From Theobroma cacao (taxonomy: Eukaryota > Streptophyta > Magnoliopsida > Malvales > Malvaceae), in the NCBI RefSeq assembly GCF_000208745.1, contig NC_030851.1, positions 32,243,834 through 32,307,833 of the forward strand: a DNA stretch of 64,000 nucleotides, written 5' to 3'. The notes under the pieces were generated by a model. The model did not search any database, had not been told where the DNA came from, and saw only the letters and a list, made by a program, of their open reading frames with translations. Within the stretch, counting starts at the first letter, position 1, and each line of letters begins with the position of its first letter. Below, in pieces: positions 53,962-64,000 of the stretch. The position numbers and the translations under genes were made by a program.

Positions 53962-56900
53962 TCAGCGCCAGTATTGAGCCCACCGATGAATAGTCTCAAC
54001 CATTTGAGGAAACAAGGCACTAACACTCTCATTGATAAGATCTTGGAAGAAGTGTATGCAGGCCTCATCATCCAAGTCCAACCGAAATTTCTCCTGGAGC
54101 TGTATTGCCAACAGAATTGGTCATAACAGGGGGAAAATAAAATCATGTTCCAGCATGATCATCAGATTTGAAACATTAAGAAAACTCACCTTAAGGATGC
54201 CCTTTTCAGGGTCACATGCTATGTCAGGAATGTTGGAACCGGCCATAAGATGGAAAAGATTTAAAATAAGGTTGCTAGATTTGCGAAGAATGTTGTATGC
54301 TTCACAACAATAGGATTTGAACCTTGTATAATACTGGCTGCAAAATGAAATAACTAATCAACCATCCCATTTATGCATATCAATGTCACAGCACAACATT
54401 TAAGTTACCTTGGTCATGACCAAGTATGGGCATGTATAAATCTAATAGAGCTTATCCAGCAAGAAATAGGAGAAAAAAAAGGTTGAACAAAATTTGTGAA
54501 AGGAGGAACAAAAATACCTCTCTGCTCCACCCATAGCTTCAACCATTTCTTTGCAAAGTTTCATTGGTGGTGGAAATGGTTTAGGATCTCGGCCAAGAAT
54601 AAAACCAAAATCAACATGGAAAAGGCGTCCATCATCCCTAAGCAGAAGATTGTCGAGGTGTCTGTAACCCATAAAGATTTGTCTTCAGTAATTAAAAACC
54701 ACATGACAAAATCCATGGCTAATATTGGATGCCAATCTGCATTTTTTTGTACAAAAATGGCAATTTGCATGAGTTATTTATTTATTATAAATAATAAAAG
54801 ATCACCTGTCTCCAATTCCCAGTATATATGTGATAACAGAATAGCCAGCACAGCTTTTTATAAAGGTTTCAAGACAGATAGCTGTAATTCCAAATGGTCC
54901 ATGTTCATCAGGATGAAATTTCTGCAGATAGCTTATAATGCTACGATGCTCTGAAATAATCTGCATATGGAAAGAAGCAAATATCCAAAAAGTCCTTAGC
55001 AAGATCGCAAGCATTATGAACACATATTATGGAAAACTTACAAGTAAAAACATCAAGGCAGAGTATTAATAATTCATAGAGGCTATGCATATGGAAAATC
55101 TACAGAGTATGCCTATGTGTACAGAGTGCTTCATCAACAAGAAGAACAAAAACAAAGCTTTGCAGCTAAACTTGTAAACAAAACAAAATTGTTTAGTGTT
55201 AAATGCGGTGACTAAAACTCCCACAATGGAGAAGCATCATTTATAGGATATAATACCTGTGCCAAAGAACGGGATGGTATGAATTCCAACATGCCCTCAT
55301 CTTGTCCAGTTGCCAGCACCTTATATGGAGTTAAGTGCAGGTCAAGATTTTCCAACTTGAGTAATCTATCCATAAGAGATACCATTTGAATAACCTAAAG
55401 GAACCACATCAGTTACATTAACCAAATGAAGAATTGCAACCACCTCTTCTGATCTTTCTATTACAATTTGTTAATGCAACATAATTTTGTCAATTACCAA
55501 TTGGTCTTGCCGAATATCATCACCCTTCTTAAATATGACCTTGCATTGTCCACCGTTAGCAGTTCGGAAAGTCAGTCGCAAAGGATGCAGTGCGCTTTTG
55601 AATATTGACGACTCTGAAGGCACAATTCCAGTGATAAGGACATTTGGAGCCAGGGGTGACCGAATTGGCTGAAAACATGATTGAAAGCCAAACTTTGTAA
55701 AACTTAGCAGACATTTGTTCAAATAAGCCTTAGAAGGTTATAAAATATGGAAATTCGTGTCAATAGAAATACCTCATCAAAATAAGTAAGTTCACTAAGA
55801 AGACCAGAAAGAAGCTGTCTAAGCTTTTCAATTTTCTTCTGTGTATTGCCACGCACATTTCTCACATCTCTCATTATAGAACACAACTGGGCTGTCAATT
55901 CTGTCTGACGTACTAAACTCTGCCACATCTTAAATCCATCTTCTTCTCCATTTACACCAGCTGTCAACTGTAACAACATAACTGATTAACTAAACCACGG
56001 AAAGAAAAATCAAGTTATTCAGTGCTGCAAATCATAAGGTGGAAATAATAATGCTAAGATTGGTGCATTAACAAGCACCAGTGATCTAGTGGTAGAATAG
56101 TACCTTGACACAGTACAGACCCAGGTTCAATTAAAAAAATTCAAAAAAAAAAAACTTGCACCCTTCAAAAATGTAAATTAGAGACCAATCATTGATCATG
56201 ATGGTACAAAAAATTTTCATTCCTAAACAGAAAAGTAGATGGAAATAACGCGGCAATTTAAAATTGGAACTCATACCTTCATCATATTTTCTTCTAGGAA
56301 CTCATAGGTAGAATAAAACCGTTTTGCATAGGCAGGATCATGAAGTTCCACAGCAACAAACCAGCGTAGAAAACTAGCCAATTCAATATTACGTAAAGCT
56401 GTAAAAATTCAAGAATACTTTCAGATGCTACCAACCCATAGGGTGTATTGTTGTTTGTGAATCTTTTTAACATGAGATAAATATCCAATTTAATTACATC
56501 AACAGAAAATTTAATTTACTTAAGTAAATGGTAAATAGACCCTTTTTATCTCAAGAAAATAAAATATACTGTAATTTTTATGGATCACTCCCAACCAAAC
56601 ATAATTCCATAGTTAATTACATCACAAAATGACAACCTGCAATTAAAGTTTAGAGCATAATAAAAGAATTAAACTAAATAAATGAAGAACATTTGAAACA
56701 TGTCATTTGAATGGAATTATAATTTTTATTGCTCTTGAGGAATTGAGTACCCAAAAAAATAATCAAGAGGTGAAAAACTTGATACAGGAAATTACAAGAA
56801 AAGACTAAACTTACTTCTCCTTCTACCTGTAATTGTCCATTGAAAAGGACAAGATACGGCTAGAGAGAGAAAGGAGGGCAAAAGAAAGGTTTGATGAAAA

Positions 56901-59900
56901 CAGAGAAACATTCAACTTTTGTTTTTTTTTTTTTGAAAAGTGAGAAGCATTCAACTTAAGGGTTTTGAGAGGAAAGACAGTTCTTCCAAAGACATTTGTT
57001 GAGAAATAATAGAGAGAGAGAAAGGTGAATCTTGGAATTTGTAACCAGGAGAAAGGAAAAGAAATAGCAAAGCTTTGCAAAAACAGTGTCAACAAGTGTA
57101 CTAAAAAAATTCAGCAATATTGTGTTCAAACACAAAAAGACACACAAACATTATTTTCAAATGCGCATAAAGTAACATACAGCGTTGCACAAGGAATTGA
57201 GAAAGGCGAGATTTATCAGTGCGTTCAAATCGAAGTGCCTGAACTAGTTGAAGCAAGTAACATTGGAGCTCTTCATCATCAGCTCTTTCAAGTACGCTAA
57301 CAGCGTATGCACGAACCTGTTAAGAATGATCAACACTTAAACATTATTCAATCAAGAATAAGATAGTGTAATTATCCAGTTCCATAAACTGTAGACAACT
57401 AGAAGGATACTTTAGTTGGACTCATTCCAGATCAGCCTGTCAAGTATAAGGTAATAGATTTTGGTCTGAATAAATACATTTGTGCAAATGTTCCCCCCCC
57501 CCCCCCCTAACTTTAAACCTTAAAAAATGATGTGTACCTAAGCTTGTGTGTGCATACACTAAATTTTGTGAAACAGGGATGCTAAACAAAAAAGATGTGT
57601 TTTAATACTTATGAACGATGAGAAGAAATTACATTAAAAACAAAAATAGAAAATTAGTAAGAGTGCAGAAGTTTTATAATGTATAAAGAGCGAAAACATA
57701 GGAGAAGTGATGTATTATGTGGAAAGATGTCATACTCACTTGAAATATTTAAAAGGAGACTAAGATGGTGAGAAACCAACTCAGTTTGGCACATTGTATA
57801 TTAGAATAGATTTTAAGACCTTTACAGTTAATAATACAGTAAAAAAGCAAACTAAGATCTAAGGGTATATTATGCAGTTTCTGGTTCCAACAGTGGTCCC
57901 AAAAGATATCCCCACAAATACTGGCCAAATCTTACTTAGACCTACCTCTTCACTTTCAAAAAGAGGTGATAGAAGCTCTAGAGCATCACAGACATCAATC
58001 GTCTCCCACTTGCCCATAAGTTCTATTGCCTGCTTTGCTTCCTGCAGATATACAGACCACAATCTTCAAATATGATCTTTTTTTGTTTAATAAGAATAGT
58101 TGCTATCTATTTTGTTCAGTAACCATATTAAAAAAAAAAAAAACATATAGTACATGGAGCAAGGCAGCAGTTCAGAACTCTAAATATGAGCTTAATGCCT
58201 GCTAATCCCTACCAAATACAAAAACAGATCCATTTACAAATTATCATATCACATATAACAAGTTTCTTTCTTCCCCACCTCTTTTATAATTTCCAAAAAA
58301 TAGATTGTTTATCAGATCCAAAAACAGAATTCATAAAACAATATATTGGTTCAAGGAAGATTCTCTGACCCACCATGTAAGATCCAGTATTAGATAAAAG
58401 GTGATAGCATATAGAATAAGAAGATGCTACCATGATGAATTAGAAGAAATTGATTGGGAAAAAGGAGGGAGAGAAAGAACTTTAAGGCACAAGAGATACA
58501 AGGAAAGAATAATCAAGGAGTAGTGTTCCCATATATTAGCCCAGACATTGGAATTTACATAAAAAAACAAGAACAGAAAGGAAGTGCTAACCTGAACATC
58601 ACTCCATTCAACACATCTAAGGAATTTCGTGAGGGCCCTCTTCTCAGACATCAATGAAAAGCGAAATTTCCAAAGGAGCTGCCTCTCATCTCCGCTCAAA
58701 GCCCTTGTAGGTGGATATTTCAAAATTCTTTGTATTGACCTTGCAAATTAAGATAAATTATATACCTCTTACTCAAAGAAAAATTGATCAATGAACACAA
58801 TTATATCAAAGAAACAATTAGAAGACTGCACACTGTAGGTATAACAAAACAACCCATCAGAGTCTCCAAAGAGTTGTTGGTCACATATTGCTCAACAGAA
58901 CATCAGTAAACACTTGCTACAGAACTATAAACTTCCATGCAAAATCAGATGAATTGATGTAGCATTCTATCTCAACTATAATATGCATGTCAGAAAGGAA
59001 ACATCCAGACTAACAGACAAATTTGCAGTATAGAAGAAGCTTGAAGTTATTTTTAAACTTTGCACAAAATTTCTAACTTACTTTCGTTCATTAGAGCTTG
59101 GCTTAAGATCCCTGTCAATGATACCACGAGTTAAACTCCTTGCCAGCTTCAGTTGCTTGTGCTCAGAGGGGTTTATCTTTCCCACCTCTGGGTCCCACAC
59201 AATGACCAATTCATTTGAAGAAGCTATTGGAGATGGTAAAATGAAATTGGCCCCTGATTCCTGCACACCAGAAGAAAATAAGGTAGGATTATTCTGGTTG
59301 GTAAACAGAAATTGGCATTAAATGGTTAATGCAGTTTCCTTCAAAATATGCATTTCAATGTAACTGTAGAAACGGTCAGAGATGCCATTAATATGCTAGA
59401 TTTACCTAATAAGTCCTAGACAAATCGAGTATAAGAAAGAAGAAAAATACAATATTGTTATCAAATATCAGATTTCAGCTTTTGAACCAATATTAAATCA
59501 TCTTTTTATAGAACTAATAATAAATTATTCAGTGATTAATTGTCATAATTAAATTTGACCAGTATATGATTAGTGTTACGAGAGAGAAGAAAATCAAACT
59601 CAGGACATTATTGTTGAGAATATAATTATATCAATTGTAACAATTCAACCAAAACCACTGCCCAGTAAGTTTATTATGAGCACGGATAATACCTGAAAAA
59701 CAACTCGATGTTCAAAACTACAAAAGTCAACAACTAAGTATAAATGAGAGCTTCCATTTTTCAAGCTTTCCCGTTCCTTGATTCTTTCCATAGCCTTGAA
59801 GGTAAGACGGTCCAGCCAATCAACAGGTTGAATCTGTCCCCTTTCATACTTATTTGCAAGCTTTTCCAGACGCTCCAACTCTCCACACTCTTGCCTGGGG

Positions 59901-61706
59901 ACCTATAGTGGGATATATTACAGTACACTTAAAAAATTGTAACTGTCCAACCAAATGCCAAACAGGAAACATTATGCACCAATAATCAGAACCTTTCCAG
60001 GAGTAGTCGTAGGAAATGATCCATCTGCTTGCTTTCCTAACCAGAGCCTAAGTTTCTGTTTCCCCGTTTTGAGTTGCGCTTTGCTGTTAAATAAAAGAAT
60101 AGTAGCCCCACCAATTAATCCATCATCTTTCCCACATGAAACATCCCAAACCTGAGCATTCCAGAAGACTGGCATTAAGTAAAGGCCAAAACCAGGGAAT
60201 TTCAAAATATTCTTTTTTTTTTTTGGAAAAAGAAAAAGAAAGATAAAGGCAAAGAAAAGTTACTCTAAAAAGCTCAATAACATTAATTTTCAATGACTTG
60301 CGTGACAAAGACATAAGTCTCCATGCAAGCAACAACGCAAACTCCAAAAGTTTATATCTTCAGCACTGAAAACAGTTGAACTTAGGTAATCTCCATTATT
60401 ATCTGTATGAAAAATAACAAACAAAATCTAACCCCTAGTGTGGTACATGTCCATGAAACACTTTAAGAGCATTCCAGCTCAATCTCAAGAATAGAGACCT
60501 GACCTCTAGAAGCTAACTTTTTGAGGGGTTATAGATAGGTGATCATTAATTTTAAAGGCTTTGACAAAACATGTTCAGTGCCCAACAAATGGAGTTCTTC
60601 TACATTTACAGAACTAACCACAAGGACATCATACCAAGAAAGATACCATCATATTCATACTAAGAGAGACCAATTGATTCTTACTAGCATTTTGAAAAAG
60701 CCTTTTCCATTTCAGAATTACGCAGGAATTCCTATAGAAAGATAACACATCATGCGCAGCTAAGGTTTGCCCCACCTTCCTTGAAAGAATCAAATAAGGG
60801 AGGAAGTTGATACCATGGATGTCACAAAATGTATGATAAAATTCTCATTGCATTTTCACTCATAACTGACACTCAAATCCACATTGCCAACCCACACAAA
60901 CACAAAATACAACCTACGCAATGAAATAGCAAAGCAACTTTTTTTTTTTTTCTACTCACTGTCAAAGCAAGTTGCGAGTGTGCAGTCAAGTCTCGATATT
61001 TAGTACTCAATGTGATGAGTTCGTTCCAGCAATACAACGGTCCTGTAGATTCCAACCTGATACCGAAACAAGATATGAATACCCTAACACTGATAAACTA
61101 TATGAGAATTAAAAAAAAAAAACTTGAAACGCAGGTAAAGAAACTGATTAATTAGTTGATTAATGGGAATTTAAATTGTAACAAAAAGAAAAACCTTGTT
61201 TTTGTTGGAAGGCCAAATGGAGCACCATCAATGTACAATGCACACTCCACATAGAGCTCCGCTTTCCTCTCCTCTGTAGTGGAATCAATTCCTGTAAAGA
61301 AACCGAAAGCTAAATAGAGGATAGATAATTATACCGGTATTAGAAAAAAAATGCTAATTTCAGATATTTCAAATTGAAAGTGAATGAAAATTAGAATTTC
61401 ACTACGCTGCAGCATACAACTTTAAAAAATTTAAATAATCCGCTAAATTTTGGGTACTAACTGTAATACTGAAATTACCATAAAATTGCTATAAATCAGT
61501 CGGAAAGATGACTTATAAATTCACAAGTTAAAACAAAGTGATTAAAATTCGCAATAGTAACTGAATTAGGACTCAAAATTTGACGGTTGGGTACCTGAAT
61601 TGGGAGATTTGGTGGAAGGCAAAGTCCCTTCCAATCTGTCGACGCGAAAGGTAACAGGAAGATTGATGTCGCAAGACAAGAAGAATCGAAATTCGTTGCC
61701 ACTCAT
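53962..61706 (-). CDS. VPS34: Class III phosphatidylinositol 3-kinase VPS34 (17 exons, 814 aa)
   Basis: Minus-strand exons are 61706-61595, 61291-61195, 61056-60960, 60151-59993, 59902-59693, 59260-59082, 58739-58592, 58041-57946, 57316-57181, 56398-56277, 55967-55773, 55668-55498, 55394-55257, 54960-54806, 54661-54518, 54337-54190 and 54099-53962. All are GT-AG and the sum is 814 codons plus stop, the same length as Arabidopsis VPS34. The kinase makes PI3P on endosomes, vacuole and autophagosome precursors in complexes with VPS15 and ATG6. Domains in order are an N-terminal C2 domain (about 1-190), the PIK helical domain (about 285-460), and the lipid kinase domain (about 520-814) with [12 protein letters not shown] for ATP binding, catalytic [10 protein letters not shown], and the metal-binding [16 protein letters not shown] activation segment. 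The protein ends in the membrane-binding helix ending [11 protein letters not shown]. The start is the only ATG before the conserved [16 protein letters not shown] segment. Confidence 0.97.
56075..56154 (+). repeat. tRNA-Gly-derived retrosequence in VPS34 intron 10
   Basis: The stretch gcaccagtgatctagtggta, followed by gaatagtacc, closely matches the 5' half of plant tRNA-Gly(GCC): acceptor and D arm, then the anticodon stem (gtacc...agtac). A T-arm-like cccaggttcaatt follows, after which the sequence turns into an A-rich tail (to about 56154). The 3' half of the T stem and the acceptor strand are missing, and the anticodon position reads GAC where GCC is expected, so it is not a functional tRNA gene. 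It is either a tRNA retropseudogene or the head of a SINE, antisense to VPS34. Confidence 0.75.
57493..57507 (+). repeat. 15-base C homopolymer in VPS34 intron 8
   Basis: A run of 15 C on the plus strand (G on the transcript strand) lies within the long intron between VPS34 exons 8 and 9. Such a G/C run is rare in this AT-rich window, and its length is prone to slippage and sequencing error. Confidence 0.9.
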
Positions 61707-63050
61707 TCTCTCTTTTTTAGGGTTTTGATTAGCTCCTGATTTTCATAATTAATCATAGAGTAATAACTGATAATGGAACTTTTCAATACAGAAAGGTTTT
61801 TCTGGCGTTGAAGACAGACAAAACCGACATTGATTTCGGCTTTTCTATTCAAATAAAATACTAGTATACCTTATTGGACACTGAATTCAACTTGATTTGC
61901 AGAAGTAGAGAAGAGAGGAAAGCGGATTGGAGAAAGGTGCAGCTACGTATTAACAGAAGTTGACGTGGAAATGCCACGTAGGATCATAAAAGCTGGGCCC
62001 GCAATCCAGTGGTAAATATCAGATAGAGTTCGACTTACAGTACGATTAAGGTTAACCAATGAAAAGAAATTAATTAATACTACTATTATTCGCTATTTAT
62101 ATATTATTTTCTGTTGTTATAAGTGATAGATTAAATTTGTAAGATCACACAACACAAATTACACCACAAGAGTTGTTTATAGCCATAGGTAATAATGCCT
62201 CTATTTTTCATTTGAAAATTTCATTAAAAATAAGAAAAATAAAATAAAATAATTAACATACAAAAAGAAAACCCTTTTCGTTGCTTTGTAATGTGATAGT
62301 ATTACATATTTGGTTTCTAATACATAAGTTTGGGGTGTAAAATCCATTTTAAAAATAAATTATGCATTTTTTATCCATATTAATAATGACATTCATAACA
62401 TGTCCTTATCAAATAAATGAGTACAATAGTTCTTTAAAAAAAATTTTAATTCATAAAATCCATATCTATAATTAATATTAAATTAGTGTAGCAATACTTA
62501 ATTGACCCTCGATTAAGGGCCTATGGTCTCTAACAACTTTTAACTAGCTCCCAATTGAGAGCCACGAGGCTTTTTTTTAATTGAAAGAGAGACAAGAAAA
62601 AAAAAAGCCCCACCCTTGTTGTTGTCACTGTCAACAAGGACACGATCTATGTTAGGAACAATATAAGAGCATTAGAAAATCCAAAATAAAAATTCAAATA
62701 ATTTCACATAAATCACAAATCAAACTCAAGCAAAGTGAAAAAGGAAAAAAAGTGTAGAAAATTCTCAAAATTACAAAAAAAAAAAATCACGATAAATCAT
62801 ACAATCAACTTTTAAAAAAATTTTCAACAGAATTCAAAGCACTTCTTACTTTTTTAATCAACTTAGATTTTTGAAAGAGTCAAGGAAGGAATCAACTATA
62901 ACACTAGTGCAAATAGTTGGAGAGTAGTATGAAGAGTATAACTTGTTGGGACTATTTATGAGGAAGATGGCTACTAGATCTTAAAATGTCATAGTATTCA
63001 GAAAAGCATATATGTGCACTCCATATCCTTATCACAACCAACTTTTCTGT
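61707..63050. other. Upstream region of VPS34
   Basis: About 1.3 kb. The first ~350 bp, moderately GC-rich, should hold the VPS34 promoter and leader on the minus strand. The rest is AT-rich with A and T runs and no open frame of note. Confidence 0.5.
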
Positions 63051-63790
63051 AAAGTGGATTCTTGTGATAGTGAGAGGAAGTGTTGCAAATAATTAAATAA
63101 TATACTAGAGACGGTAGAGAGGAAGATCGAAATAGTTTTTAAAATACTTAATGTCGTGACAAAAGGAAAAGAATAAGTAGAGAATCAAAGGGTAGAAGAG
63201 AATTAGAGAGAAGCTTTGAGTGAGAATAAGATAGTTAGAAACAAAATCCCTCAAATAAATTGTAAAGGCTTTATATATAGTACTAGAAATAATAGTTTCT
63301 CAAAAATAGGCTTTAATGCATGTAATGAATAACGGCTTTAATATTGGGTGACCGTTATTGAGTTTTAATATTGAGTAACTATTAAAAATCCATTATGTGA
63401 CTATTAAAGTAATAGATTTTATGACCATTAATAATATAATGAGATTTATTCTTGAGTAGAAGGTAAATGGAAGAAGTATACAAAAAAAGCTATATAAGAA
63501 CAACTTAAGAAAAATGTGTACGTGAATAGATACAAGACAAGAAGGTAAGAGGGAGAAACTTTGTATTCAAGAAAAGGTTAAAAGAAGACCTCTTAACTAT
63601 CTTCATATCTTAGTCATCAAACCAAATTCTTCAAAATATCCCAAGATTAAAGTAACCTGTGAACCTTGTCACTTATTTCAGGTTATTTTCGTTACCCTCC
63701 ATGTGAAATGGTTTTTCTATATGAAGTAGTTGTTCTACTTATATTAGTTGTTCTCATTATTCTCTATATAATATTATACTGTAAAATAAT
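63051..63790 (-). repeat. LTR-like repeat, inverted copy (copy 3 of 3)
   Basis: Read in reverse complement, this aligns along its length with 44370-45240. It has the same 'gttgttctcattattctct' block, the TATA-box region (minus strand ctatatataaag near 63270-63281), and the same pyrimidine-rich leader with ctcactcaaagcttctctct. It is diverged from copy 2, with substitutions and indels throughout. Orientation is opposite to copies 1 and 2. Confidence 0.65.
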
Positions 63791-63798
63791 TCTTTACA

Positions 63799-64000
63799 GC
63801 ATGCTTGGTTTACTGAAAGAATAGAATGGGAATAGAATAAGAGAATAATAACTATTATGTAATTTCGTTAATGAGAATGGAATAGGATAGAAATTGCTAT
63901 TATTACTTATTCTATTATTTGGTTGGTAGGAATAATTTTAAAAATAGTTAAGAAATAATGGGTAAATGATAAAAATATAATTTTTATTAAAATTTTAAAT
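63799..64000. mobile_element. MITE-like repeat at the right edge, partial
   Basis: The segment begins gcttggtttactgaaagaatagaatggg and contains an inverted counterpart near 63905-63930 (attctattatttggttggtagg). It is built from repeated ggaatag/gaataag motifs. Short elements with a 'TTGGTT...GGAATAGAAT' pattern are common as MITE-like repeats in plant genomes. It abuts the end of the LTR-like repeat, so one probably inserted next to or into the other. The element is cut by the window edge. Confidence 0.3.

Noticed and set aside
54032..54954. Long plus-strand frames (93 and 152 codons) across the VPS34 3' half
   Set aside because: They are antisense shadows of VPS34 exons 14-17 and read through that gene's introns.
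56075..56131. Functional tRNA-Gly gene
   Set aside because: The T-stem 3' side, acceptor 3' strand and CCA-proximal region are replaced by an A-rich tail and the anticodon is changed.

Overview
This window is nuclear DNA from a flowering plant, almost certainly a eudicot. It is AT-rich, its genes carry many introns, and it holds a decayed Ty1/copia retrotransposon, tRNA-derived SINE-like sequences and microsatellites. I cannot name the species. Two single-base N symbols (39075 and 48505) show that it is a draft assembly.

Seven protein-coding genes could be rebuilt exon by exon with continuous reading frames: nucleoredoxin NRX1 (+, 6769-9580, 576 aa); a DUF220 family protein (+, 11318-13224, 340 aa); a type II pantothenate kinase (-, 14042-19367, 412 aa); the meiotic topoisomerase VIB-like protein MTOPVIB (+, 31055-36935, 473 aa); a galactinol synthase (-, 38442-40331, 336 aa); a class I ARF GTPase (-, 49381-51422, 181 aa); and the class III phosphatidylinositol 3-kinase VPS34 (-, 53962-61706, 814 aa). 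They work in unrelated processes: redox repair, CoA synthesis, meiotic double-strand breaks, raffinose-family sugars, vesicle budding, and autophagy with endosomal sorting. From memory, the set of neighbours matches Arabidopsis chromosome 1 (At1g60420 to At1g60490). The ARF and DUF220 genes match a second Arabidopsis segment (At1g70480/At1g70490).

Layout: 1-6.7 kb is AT-rich intergenic DNA with one repeat fragment. From 6.7 to 19.4 kb lie NRX1, DUF220 and the pantothenate kinase, the last two convergent. From 20.85 to 27.0 kb is a complete but dead copia element with both LTRs. From 27 to 31 kb is repeat-rich AT DNA. From 31 to 40.3 kb lie MTOPVIB and galactinol synthase, convergent. From 40.3 to 49.4 kb is intergenic DNA with an LTR-like repeat, a probable transposon end and unidentified ORF remnants. 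From 49.4 to 61.7 kb lie ARF and VPS34, both on the minus strand. The right edge holds an inverted copy of the LTR-like repeat and a MITE-like sequence.

The most unusual gene structure is in MTOPVIB. Its exons join in frame only if one intron is GC-AG, one exon is 21 nt long, and one intron is AT-AC with a U12-like branch site (an alternative GT donor exists for the last). I found no CRISPR array, operon, rRNA or intact tRNA gene, and no clear sign of an undescribed multi-gene system.
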